The position numbers and the translations under genes were made by a program. Below the pieces are notes generated by a model. That model saw nothing but the letters and a program-made list of their open reading frames with translations, did not search any database and had not been told where the DNA came from. Positions 1-8,697 of a stretch of 11,943 bases of DNA are shown here, one piece after another; the first letter of the stretch is position 1, and each line of letters starts with the position of its first letter. The DNA is from JAGOBX01 sp017999075 [NCBI: Candidatus Babelota bacterium] (GTDB lineage: Bacteria > JAGOBX01): positions 1 to 11,943 of the forward strand of contig JAGOBX010000061.1 in NCBI GenBank assembly GCA_017999075.1. The letters are read 5' to 3'.

Positions 1-468
1 GTTTATGTCCCTGCCGGAACCGTTCACGCAATATTGAAAGGAACATTAATTGCGGAAATTCAGCAGCCGTCTGACATTACTTACAGATTTTTTGATTGGA
101 ACAGAAACAATTCTGACAGGCCTCTGCATATAGAAAATTGTCTTAAAAGCATAAAAAAAACAAAATTAGAAAATCTTATTACAAAACCATATATCTTCTT
201 CAAAAATAATAATTGTACTATAACAAAATTATTTAAAAACAAGTTATTTTCAATCAACTCAATTCTTTTTAAAGAGTCTATTCTAATAAGAAATACAAAA
301 AAACAATTCATCATCCTTTGCAATATAGGATCCGATTGTTTAATAAAATTATTGCCTAACGGAAAATTTATAAATTTTCCTAAAGGTGATACTATTTTAA
401 TTCCAGCAGTTGCAGAAGGTATAGGATTATTTTCAAATAAACCTGTCAAATTACTTGAAATTACCTGA
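1..468 (+). CDS. manA: Mannose-6-phosphate isomerase, class I (3' part; start lies outside the window)
   Basis: Seen: the frame is open from base 1 to the TGA at 466-468, giving 155 residues, so the 5' part is missing. The first visible residues read VYVPAGTVHAI, then EIQQ and SDITYRFFDWNR. This is the cupin core of class I phosphomannose isomerases: the His of GTVHAI (visible residue 9) is the expected metal ligand and the Arg of TYR (residue 29) the expected catalytic residue. After an LHIE segment comes a diverged second cupin-like part ending near IPAVAEGIGLF. Known for the family: cytoplasmic, zinc-dependent interconversion of mannose-6-phosphate and fructose-6-phosphate, feeding GDP-mannose and glycan synthesis or mannose use. 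The C-terminal ~100 residues are Lys/Asn/Ile-rich and much less conserved than the core. The TTG at 34 is internal and should not be taken as the start. The gap to the next gene is 117 bases with no clear terminator. Confidence 0.88.
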   Translation, partial: VYVPAGTVHAILKGTLIAEIQQPSDITYRFFDWNRNNSDRPLHIENCLKSIKKTKLENLITKPYIFFKNNNCTITKLFKNKLFSINSILFKESILIRNTKKQFIILCNIGSDCLIKLLPNGKFINFPKGDTILIPAVAEGIGLFSNKPVKLLEIT

Positions 469-549
469 ATTCATTGAAATTCAACATCCACTAATTATAT
501 TAAAAAACTGTATAATTAAAAAAAGGGAATCCTTATTTTAAAAAAAAAG

Positions 550-578
550 TTTACAAACTAAAATTTTCAATATATAAT
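550..578 (+). promoter_or_regulatory. Candidate sigma70-type promoter for the M23 peptidase gene
   Basis: A TTTACA -35 box at 550-555 (one mismatch to TTGACA) and a perfect TATAAT -10 box at 573-578 are separated by 17 bases, the optimal spacing. Transcription would be expected to begin about 7 bases after the -10 box, near 585-586. That coincides with the ATG at 586, so the message would be leaderless or nearly so. No Shine-Dalgarno-like sequence lies between the -10 box and the ATG. In DNA this AT-rich some chance matches are expected, but the spacing and hexamers together are good. Confidence 0.6.
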
Positions 579-585
579 TTTTTCC

Positions 586-1302
586 ATGAAAAATGATTTT
601 GATTATTATAGTAATTTTTACAAGTATGAAAGAGTTCAAAAACTTAAAAGAGCTGTTATTATAATAATTTTTATATGCATAACTGTTTCCCTTCTTCATT
701 TTATTTTTTTACATAAATCTGACAGCGACACTTCTTTTGAGCAGCTTTTAAAAAATTCTACTTTTGAAAATAATAATTCAATATCAATGGAAGAATCATC
801 AGAAATTGAATATTTGCCTGATGATTATAGTTATTATTCATATAGAGGCAATTCTAATGTTTTTTCGGGAAAAGGCGGAGTTCCTGCGGGAATGCCTGCA
901 GACGGATATATTTCATCAAGATTCGGATATAGACGCACAGTATTTTCAAAATCAAATTTTTTTCACCAGGGAGTTGATATTCGGGCCCCATATGGAACCA
1001 AAATATATTCTACCGCCGCAGGAAAAGTTGAAGAAGCAGGATTCAGAGGAAGTTATGGTTTTTGTGTGATTCTAAATCATAACAATGGTTTTAAAACTTT
1101 GTATGCACATTGCCAGCAGTTAACAGTAAAAAAAAATCAATTTGTACAGAGAGGCCAGCTAATAGGCTACGTCGGCAGCACCGGCGCTTCAACCGGTTCA
1201 CATGTTCATTATGAAATTAAAAAAAACGGAAACGCGGTTGATCCTGAAAGATTTTTCGGATATAACGAAAAATCCTGGCAATTAGCAGGAAAAAATAAAT
1301 AA
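586..1302 (+). CDS. Membrane-anchored M23 family metallopeptidase (LytM/peptidoglycan DD-endopeptidase type)
   Basis: Seen: 238 residues. A basic N-terminus is followed by one hydrophobic segment at about residues 23-42, with no signal-peptidase motif, so the protein is probably a type II inner-membrane protein with its domain outside the cytoplasm. A low-complexity Ser/Asn/Tyr-rich linker covers about 45-95. The M23 domain follows at about 100-225, with all ligand and catalytic residues: HxxxD (H127, D131), YAH (H175) and HxH (H206, H208). Known for the family: zinc-dependent cleavage of peptide cross-bridges in peptidoglycan. There is no coiled coil of the EnvC/NlpD type and no LysM domain, so it may be an active hydrolase rather than an amidase activator; that is inference. 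Start choice: ATG 586 keeps the membrane segment, and the next in-frame Met is near residue 68. No Shine-Dalgarno site precedes it, consistent with the promoter placing the RNA start at this codon. It stands alone between manA and recF. Confidence 0.9.
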   Translation: MKNDFDYYSNFYKYERVQKLKRAVIIIIFICITVSLLHFIFLHKSDSDTSFEQLLKNSTFENNNSISMEESSEIEYLPDDYSYYSYRGNSNVFSGKGGVPAGMPADGYISSRFGYRRTVFSKSNFFHQGVDIRAPYGTKIYSTAAGKVEEAGFRGSYGFCVILNHNNGFKTLYAHCQQLTVKKNQFVQRGQLIGYVGSTGASTGSHVHYEIKKNGNAVDPERFFGYNEKSWQLAGKNK

Positions 1303-1324
1303 CTCCCAAAAATGACAAATAAAT

Positions 1325-1354
1325 TTGTTAGTGTTGGTTTAAATCAAATATAAT
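1325..1354 (+). promoter_or_regulatory. Candidate promoter for recF
   Basis: TTGTTA at 1325-1330 and a perfect TATAAT at 1349-1354 are separated by 18 bases. The predicted start near 1361 would give a leader of about 48 bases before the GTG at 1409. The -35 hexamer overlaps the right half of a short near-palindrome (ACAAAT at 1315-1320, ATTTGT at 1323-1328), which could be chance or an operator. Confidence 0.45.
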
Positions 1355-1408
1355 TATTCGTTATATTTAATTTTCAAAAGTGAAATAGTTTCAGGTAAAA
1401 ATAGTTAA

Positions 1409-2515
1409 GTGATAATATCCTCCATTAAATTAATAAATTTTCGGAATTATGAAAATTTTGAACAGAATTTTTCCAATGGAATTAATTTAATACTTGGAGA
1501 AAATTCATCAGGTAAAACCAATCTTCTTGAATCAATCTATGTTCTTTCAAACACTAAATCTTTCCGGACAGTAAGAGATGATATACTTGTAAAGCATAAT
1601 AATCAGGGATTTTATTTAAAAGGCGTATTCAAAATAAATTCTCTCAGCTACACTTCCGAGTTATCATTGCTGGATAAATCAAAAATAATAAAATTCAATA
1701 ATGACAGAATAAAAAAAATAAGAAATTACATAGATAAAATATTTGTTGTTCTGTATCATCCTTCAAATTTGCATATTATAAATGAAATTCCAATGCATCG
1801 AAGAATGTTTATGAATATAATTTTAAGTAAAACCGATGTGGAATATTATGTTGCCCTGCGTAATTATTTTAAAATTCTTAATGAAAAAAGAGCAGCTTTA
1901 AAATTATATAAAACAAACTCAATAAATTATGATATAATAGAAGTATTAAATTCAAGATTATCTGAATTCGCTTGTAAAATCATATTATCAAGAATTAAAT
2001 TCATAAATACCTTTAAAGATATTGTTAAAGAAAAATTTAACTCTGTAATGGCAAGAAACTATGATCTTAAACTTGATTATAAAACTAATTGCGCAGATTT
2101 ATCAAATTATAAAAATCATATTGATTCCAATTCTTTAAAAGATGAAATAGAAAAACATTTTTTAAAAGTATTAGGTTCAGAAATAAAATATTGCAAAATA
2201 ATGACAGGGATTCAGTCCGATGATATACTTATAACAAATTCAGGTTATACCGCGAAATTTTATTTTTCCCAGGGAGAAAAAAAAGGATTTGTATTATCTC
2301 TAAAATTAAGCGAAATAGAATATATAAGAAATTATACCGGTCATTATCCGATTGTTTTGTTTGACGATATTTTTTCGGAACTTGACGAGCAGCGAAAAAA
2401 ATATCTGATAAATGAATTGAGCCGCGGATATCAGGCGATTATTACTGACACCAGCAATAATCCGCATCTTGAAAATATGCCGGATTTTAAAAAAATTGAA
2501 ATTATCAGAAAATAA
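1409..2515 (+). CDS. recF: RecF, DNA gap-repair SMC-like ATPase
   Basis: Seen: 368 residues, the usual RecF length. The Walker A motif GENSSGKT is at residues 30-37. The arm region carries YHPSNLHII...P..RR (115-132), matching the family's conserved PEDL...RR stretch. An ABC signature-like FSQGEKK is at 286-292. Walker B is IVLFDD (315-320), followed by the D-loop SELDEQR (323-329). Known for the family: a cytoplasmic ATPase that with RecO and RecR loads RecA at single-stranded gaps. Start: GTG 1409 directly follows an in-frame TAA at 1406-1408, so no earlier start is possible; the Shine-Dalgarno site is weak (AGG at 1393-1395). Odd: the usual GPHRDD motif before the signature reads GIQSDD here (267-272), losing the conserved His and Arg. 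dnaN and gyrB, common neighbours, are not visible. A run of eight A (2277-2284) sits inside the signature codons. RecF rather than another SMC-like ATPase is well supported by length and motif order. Confidence 0.9.
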   Translation: MIISSIKLINFRNYENFEQNFSNGINLILGENSSGKTNLLESIYVLSNTKSFRTVRDDILVKHNNQGFYLKGVFKINSLSYTSELSLLDKSKIIKFNNDRIKKIRNYIDKIFVVLYHPSNLHIINEIPMHRRMFMNIILSKTDVEYYVALRNYFKILNEKRAALKLYKTNSINYDIIEVLNSRLSEFACKIILSRIKFINTFKDIVKEKFNSVMARNYDLKLDYKTNCADLSNYKNHIDSNSLKDEIEKHFLKVLGSEIKYCKIMTGIQSDDILITNSGYTAKFYFSQGEKKGFVLSLKLSEIEYIRNYTGHYPIVLFDDIFSELDEQRKKYLINELSRGYQAIITDTSNNPHLENMPDFKKIEIIRK

Positions 2516-2530
2516 ACGTAAAAAATTATA

Positions 2531-2559
2531 TTGATTACTATGATATTATAAATTAAAAT
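2531..2559 (+). promoter_or_regulatory. Candidate promoter ahead of the disulfide-reductase gene and the long run
   Basis: TTGATT at 2531-2536 and TAAAAT at 2554-2559 are separated by 17 bases. Transcription would start near 2566, giving a leader of about 26 bases that contains the Shine-Dalgarno site. The hexamers match at four and five of six positions; with this base composition the call is moderate. It is the best promoter candidate for the co-directional run ending with purH. Confidence 0.35.
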
Positions 2560-2574
2560 ACATTCAATAAGAAA

Positions 2575-2584
2575 AAGGCGGTGA
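2575..2584 (+). promoter_or_regulatory. Strong ribosome binding site fixing a TTG start
   Basis: The bases AAGGCGGTGA differ at one position from the full anti-16S complement AAGGAGGTGA and end seven bases before the TTG at 2592. This site supports the unusual TTG start. The protein from that TTG begins MKNFDYIIIGAG, the exact expected N-terminus of a flavoprotein Rossmann fold. Confidence 0.8.
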
Positions 2585-2591
2585 AAATAAA

Positions 2592-3947
2592 TTGAAAAAT
2601 TTTGATTATATAATTATTGGTGCAGGTTCAGCAAACGAGTTTGCATTTGAAGCTGCTAATAAAGGTTATAAAACAGCTTTGATTGACCAGAGTTTTCCTG
2701 GAGGAACTTGTCTAAACCGCGGATGCATTCCTACCAAGGTTATGTTGCAAAGCGCTGATATCGCTCATTATGTCAAAAACAGCGCTGCGTTCGGAATTAA
2801 TTCTATTGTAAACAATATAGACTATTCAGTTATTAAAAAAAAAGTCAATGATATAGTTGAGTTCTGGAGAAACAAACTATATCAAAGGATCGAATCAACT
2901 CCTAACCTTGAATTTATAAATTATCCTGCCAAATTTGTCAGCGATAAAACAATAGAAGTTAATGGAGAAAAAATACGCGGGAATAAATTTATATTAGCTG
3001 TGGGAATGAGGCCTATGATCCCAAAAATTAAAGGATTAGACACAGTAAAATATTTAACCAACGAAAATATACTTACACTTGAAAAAATTCCGGAATCAAT
3101 AGCAATTCTCGGCGGCGGATATATCGGTATGGAATTCGCTCATTTTTTTAAATCTCTTGGTTCTGAAGTTTTTATTATCGAAATGAAAGATAAATTATTA
3201 GGCGAAATAGAACCATCCCTTTCAGAAAAATTTAATGAATATGCAGTTGAGCATTATAATGTTTTTGTTAATTCAAAACTCGAATCAGTAGAACAAACGG
3301 TGAATAAAACAAAACTTATCTGCGACAGAAATGGACAAAAAATAGAAATATCTGCCGAAAAAATTCTCGTTTCAGTAGGCAGAACATGTAATACAGATTC
3401 AATCGACTGCGAGAAGTCAGGAATTCTTTTAGATAAACGTGGATATATAATTGTAAATGATTTTTTTCAATCTAAGAATCAGGATATATGGGCGATCGGC
3501 GATTGCATAGGAACTGCTGCATTCAGGCATATTGCAAATTATCAGGCTGACATTCTGATTAAAAATTTATTATACGGCAAGAGAATCACTCCTGATTATT
3601 CAATTACACCGTACGCTGTATTCGGATATCCGGAAATAGCATCCGTAGGTTTGTCCTTTAATCAGGCTCGTGAAAAATATAAAAATGTAATTTCAAAAAA
3701 ACTTGGTTATTTCGGCAATGCAAAAGGCAAAGCTTTAGGGTATAAAGGTTTATGCAGAGCAGTAATAGATGCGGATACAGACAAAATATTAGGATTTCAT
3801 ATAATAGGACCAAATGCCTCAATATTGATTCATGAAATTCTGCCTGTTATAACTGCAGGATTGCCGTATAAAAATATTACTGATTCCATACATATTCATC
3901 CGGCATTATCAGAACTTATACCATGGACATTCACTGAAGGCTCATAA
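2592..3947 (+). CDS. FAD-dependent class I pyridine nucleotide-disulfide oxidoreductase (dihydrolipoyl dehydrogenase-like)
   Basis: Seen: 451 residues. The FAD-binding N-terminus YIIIGAGSAN is at 6-15. The redox-active pair is in GGTCLNRGCIPTK (C40, C45). The NAD(P)-binding motif GGGYIGMEFA is at 174-183, the second FAD motif AIGD at 301-304. The dimerisation domain ends with HPALSE, whose H436 and E441 form the usual catalytic dyad. All parts of a working class I disulfide reductase are present. Known for the family: dihydrolipoyl dehydrogenase, mercuric, mycothione and glutathione reductases share this plan. There is no N-terminal metal-binding domain and no C-terminal vicinal Cys pair, which argues against typical MerA. 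No lipoyl-dependent complex gene is adjacent, so the substrate is left open; lipoamide is the default guess. Odd: the first dinucleotide motif is GAGSAN rather than GxGxxG. The TTG start is backed by a strong ribosome binding site. Confidence 0.85.
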   Translation: MKNFDYIIIGAGSANEFAFEAANKGYKTALIDQSFPGGTCLNRGCIPTKVMLQSADIAHYVKNSAAFGINSIVNNIDYSVIKKKVNDIVEFWRNKLYQRIESTPNLEFINYPAKFVSDKTIEVNGEKIRGNKFILAVGMRPMIPKIKGLDTVKYLTNENILTLEKIPESIAILGGGYIGMEFAHFFKSLGSEVFIIEMKDKLLGEIEPSLSEKFNEYAVEHYNVFVNSKLESVEQTVNKTKLICDRNGQKIEISAEKILVSVGRTCNTDSIDCEKSGILLDKRGYIIVNDFFQSKNQDIWAIGDCIGTAAFRHIANYQADILIKNLLYGKRITPDYSITPYAVFGYPEIASVGLSFNQAREKYKNVISKKLGYFGNAKGKALGYKGLCRAVIDADTDKILGFHIIGPNASILIHEILPVITAGLPYKNITDSIHIHPALSELIPWTFTEGS

Positions 3948-3994
3948 CAACAATATATGAAAAGATTAAAAATAATTTATACAGAGAAAAAATT

Positions 3995-5967
<1,973 letters not shown>

Positions 5968-5973
5968 ATTATT

Positions 5974-7359
5974 GTGAAAAATAATTTTGAGCAATTAATT
6001 AAAAAAGGTAAAATTGCATTAAAAAAATCAGGTGTAAAGTACGGGGAAATTCGTATAGAAGAATATACGGGTTCAAATATTTCCATAGTTGGAAAAGAAG
6101 TAGAAGATGTTAAAACATCTGAAAACCTTGGAGGATGCTGCCGCGCTTTATATTCTAATGGGTGGGGGTTTGTTTCATTTAATGACATTGACAATGTATC
6201 GTCCTATTATAATGAATCTGCAGAGCAGTCAAAATGCATAAAATCAAAAAAAATTGAATTATTGAAAATCCCTGTTGTAAAAGATTATGATATAATGAAA
6301 CCTGCTGATTCTCCGGAAAAATATAATTTATCTGAAAAATATAAAATTTGTAAAAATTATAATGACATTTTAAAAAAAAATAAAAAGTTGCAAACAAGTT
6401 CGGTAAGATACCGGGATACAATAAAAAAAACATTAATTCTTACTACAGAAGGTTCGGAAATTTATTCTGAAACAGCATTTTGCGGAATAGCTGTAACTGC
6501 AATGGCAAGAGACGGAATTAATATTCAATCCGGATATTTTACCCGGGGAGATTATCAGGGTTTTGAAAAAAACATAATTGGACTTGAAGAACAGTGCAGA
6601 ATAATTTCTGACCGCGCTGTAAGACTGCTGTCTGCCGAACCTGTAAAACCAGGCAAATATACAATTATAATTGATCCGGTGTTATGCGGAGTTTTTGCTC
6701 ACGAGGCGTTTGGACATTTAAGTGAAGCTGATTTTATTTACGAAAATCAAAATATGAAAAGAATAATGAAAATCGGAAGAAAGTTTGGAATCAATGAACT
6801 TAATATAATAGATGATCCGACTATTCCAAATCTTGCTGGAAGTTATAAATACGATTCTGAATGTGTTAAATCAAAAAAAACATATCTTATTAAAAACGGA
6901 ATATTAACCGGACGTCTGCATTCAAGAGAAACGGCATTTAAACTCAAAGAAAAAACCACAGGAAACTGCCGCGCTATAAGCTTCGGATTTCCGCCGATAG
7001 TAAGAATGTCTAATACTTATATTGACAAAGGAAAATATTCTTTCAAAGATATCCTTGAAAAAACAGAATCAGGAATCTATGCAAAAGGATCTATTGGCGG
7101 AATGACTAATACTGAAATGTTCACATTTTCTTCAGAAGAGGCGTTTTTGATTGAGGAGGGAAAAATAACAAAGCCATTAAGAGACGTAATTTTATCTGGA
7201 AATGTCTTTGAAACATTAAAAAATATTGATATGATCGGTAATGATTTAAAACATAATGGCGGACTCGGTGGTTGCGGGAAAGCGGGTCAATCGCCGCTGC
7301 CTGTTACAGACGGCGGGCCTCATATTAGAATAAAGGATGTGGTAATCGGTGGAAAATAA
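5974..7359 (+). CDS. tldD: TldD, metallopeptidase subunit of the TldD/TldE complex
   Basis: Seen: 461 residues. The zinc-binding HEAFGH is at 243-248 (H243, E244, H248). The third ligand is expected in the C-terminal GGCGKAGQ (C434). GGMTNTEMFTF (375-385) and the N-terminal alpha/beta domain also fit the family. Known for the family (peptidase M103): TldD and TldE form a heterodimeric protease in which TldD holds the metal. In E. coli it degrades unfolded peptides, trims the leader of the microcin B17 precursor and degrades the CcdA antitoxin. Its partner follows directly with an 11-base overlap, so a 1:1 complex is likely. GTG 5974 is preceded by AGGAG at 5958-5962, inside the last codons of tgt. 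No modified-peptide precursor or cyclodehydratase gene is in the window, so a housekeeping role is inferred. A run of nine A at 6372-6380 lies in a weakly conserved part. Confidence 0.95.
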   Translation: MKNNFEQLIKKGKIALKKSGVKYGEIRIEEYTGSNISIVGKEVEDVKTSENLGGCCRALYSNGWGFVSFNDIDNVSSYYNESAEQSKCIKSKKIELLKIPVVKDYDIMKPADSPEKYNLSEKYKICKNYNDILKKNKKLQTSSVRYRDTIKKTLILTTEGSEIYSETAFCGIAVTAMARDGINIQSGYFTRGDYQGFEKNIIGLEEQCRIISDRAVRLLSAEPVKPGKYTIIIDPVLCGVFAHEAFGHLSEADFIYENQNMKRIMKIGRKFGINELNIIDDPTIPNLAGSYKYDSECVKSKKTYLIKNGILTGRLHSRETAFKLKEKTTGNCRAISFGFPPIVRMSNTYIDKGKYSFKDILEKTESGIYAKGSIGGMTNTEMFTFSSEEAFLIEEGKITKPLRDVILSGNVFETLKNIDMIGNDLKHNGGLGGCGKAGQSPLPVTDGGPHIRIKDVVIGGK

Positions 7360-8671
7360 ATATGATTTAAAATCACTGGAAAAATTATTAAAACAAAAAT
7401 GTGACGCATTTGAAATTTGTTATTCTGCGAGTCATAATGATGGAATAGGGTTTGAAAATAATAAACTGTTCAGCATTGAAAATAATTATTCTGCAGGAGT
7501 GGGCATAAGATTAATTAAAAATGGTAAAATAGGTTTTTCTTTCACTACAAACCCTCTGAAAATTAAAGAAACAGTAGGTTATGCTCTGGAAAGCGCAAAA
7601 TACGGCGAACATGCCAAATTCGAATTTTCTGTTCCTCAAAAAAAAAAATGCGAAGTAAAAACATTTGATGAAAATGTTGAAAAAACAGATTTAAAACAAA
7701 AAATAAATTTCGGAAAAAAAATTATCAAACAAATAAATTCGGAAAATTCAGGATTGAATATTTCTATAGGTTTTTCAAAAAGTATAGATAACTTTATATT
7801 ATTAAATTCCAATGGAATTGATATTGCCGACAAATCAACCGAATATTCATTTGGAATCTCTCTTTTATCAGTAAATGAAAAAGAAGGATTGCTCGATATA
7901 GGCGAATCAAAGTCAAGACCTTCGTTTATATCCGATTCTGAAATAGAAGATATGATAAAAATTTTAATTGCAAGATACAAAAAAGGAAAATCAATAAAAA
8001 AAATCAAACAAGGAAAATATCCTGTGATTTTTAATAAATATTCAGTGGGAATTTTATATTCGTGTTTTCTTTCGGCTATAAACGGCAGATCTTTTCAAAA
8101 AGGAATTTCTCCTTTATCTGAAAAAATCAATAAAAAAATTATTGATGAACGAATAACCTTGCGTGATAATCCATTAATAGATTATATGTCAGGGTCTGGA
8201 GAATTTGACGCTGAAGGACTTCCTGCTTATGAAAAATCATTGATAGAAAAAGGCGTGTTTAAAAATTTTATATTCGATTTAAAAACAGCATCTTTAGTTA
8301 ATAAAAAATCTACGGCAAATGCTGCCAGATCATTTGCTTCTCAGCCGCAACCTTCATTTACAAATTTAACAGTTGATGCAGGTGATACGGATTATTCCGA
8401 TATGATTAAAAATATAGACGAAGGAATTTTAGTAGAACAAGCGATTGGCGCAGGACAGAGTAACACTCTCGCAGGAGATTTTTCAGTTAATATAGATTTG
8501 GGATATTTAATTAAAAACGGAAAAATAACCGGACGCGTTAAAGATTGCATGATAGCCGGAAATGTTTATGATTTATTCAATGATATAAATTGCGTCAGTA
8601 AAGATTTATTTTATAAAAGTTCAATGATTACGCCTGCAATTTGTTTTAACAAAATAAATGTTGCGGTATAG
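7349..8671 (+). CDS. pmbA: TldE/PmbA, non-catalytic partner subunit of the TldD/TldE protease
   Basis: Seen: 440 residues, the usual TldE length. It shares the fold of TldD but has no HExxxH motif, as expected. The C-terminal block GAGQSNTLAGDFSVNID (367-383), with GKITGRVKDCMIAGNVYDL after it (391-409), is the family signature. DAEGLPAYEKSLIEKGVF (287-304) is also typical. Known for the family: it completes the substrate channel around the TldD metal site. GTG 7349 lies inside the last codons of tldD, giving an 11-base overlap, with AGGA at 7334-7337 as ribosome binding site; this layout favours balanced coupled translation. Odd: a run of eleven A at 7638-7648 in the codons for QKKKC (residues 97-101) is a potential slippage site. 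A frame change there would cut the protein at about a quarter of its length. Confidence 0.95.
   Translation: MENKYDLKSLEKLLKQKCDAFEICYSASHNDGIGFENNKLFSIENNYSAGVGIRLIKNGKIGFSFTTNPLKIKETVGYALESAKYGEHAKFEFSVPQKKKCEVKTFDENVEKTDLKQKINFGKKIIKQINSENSGLNISIGFSKSIDNFILLNSNGIDIADKSTEYSFGISLLSVNEKEGLLDIGESKSRPSFISDSEIEDMIKILIARYKKGKSIKKIKQGKYPVIFNKYSVGILYSCFLSAINGRSFQKGISPLSEKINKKIIDERITLRDNPLIDYMSGSGEFDAEGLPAYEKSLIEKGVFKNFIFDLKTASLVNKKSTANAARSFASQPQPSFTNLTVDAGDTDYSDMIKNIDEGILVEQAIGAGQSNTLAGDFSVNIDLGYLIKNGKITGRVKDCMIAGNVYDLFNDINCVSKDLFYKSSMITPAICFNKINVAV
7638..7648 (+). repeat. A11 homopolymer inside tldE
   Basis: Eleven consecutive A residues, the longest run I noticed in a coding region here. It encodes a Lys stretch in a hydrophilic, poorly conserved linker of TldE. 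Long A runs are known sites of polymerase slippage or replication-based length change in AT-rich genomes. Whether that happens here cannot be seen from one sequence. Confidence 0.9.
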
Positions 8672-8697
8672 TTCACCGTAATTTTTTTAATAAAAAA

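Noticed and set aside
81-449. Open frame of 122 codons on the minus strand opposite manA
   Set aside because: It is antisense to a recognised cupin gene, low complexity and without a ribosome binding site; a by-product of AT-rich coding sequence.
492-518. Inverted repeat TAATTATA / TATAATTA with an 11-base loop downstream of manA
   Set aside because: All pairs are A-T and the + strand is followed by A rather than T, so it is not a convincing terminator; chance is likely in this composition.
764-1069. 101-codon open frame overlapping the M23 gene in another frame
   Set aside because: It lies inside a gene with all M23 catalytic residues and has no recognisable content.
1315-1328. Palindrome-like ACAAAT-AA-ATTTGT near the recF promoter
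   Set aside because: Too short and AT-only apart from two pairs; kept only as a remark under the promoter.
1312-1353. 13-codon open frame between the M23 gene and recF, considered as a leader peptide
   Set aside because: No ribosome binding site, and it overlaps the candidate recF promoter elements, so it would not be on that transcript.
7636-8007. 123-codon minus-strand open frame opposite tldE
   Set aside because: Phe/Ile/Ser-rich mirror of Lys/Glu codons, partly created by the A11 tract; no support as a gene.
5974-8671. Modified-peptide (microcin-like) biosynthesis cluster around TldD/TldE
   Set aside because: No precursor peptide, cyclodehydratase, oxidase or exporter gene is visible, so the pair is read as housekeeping.
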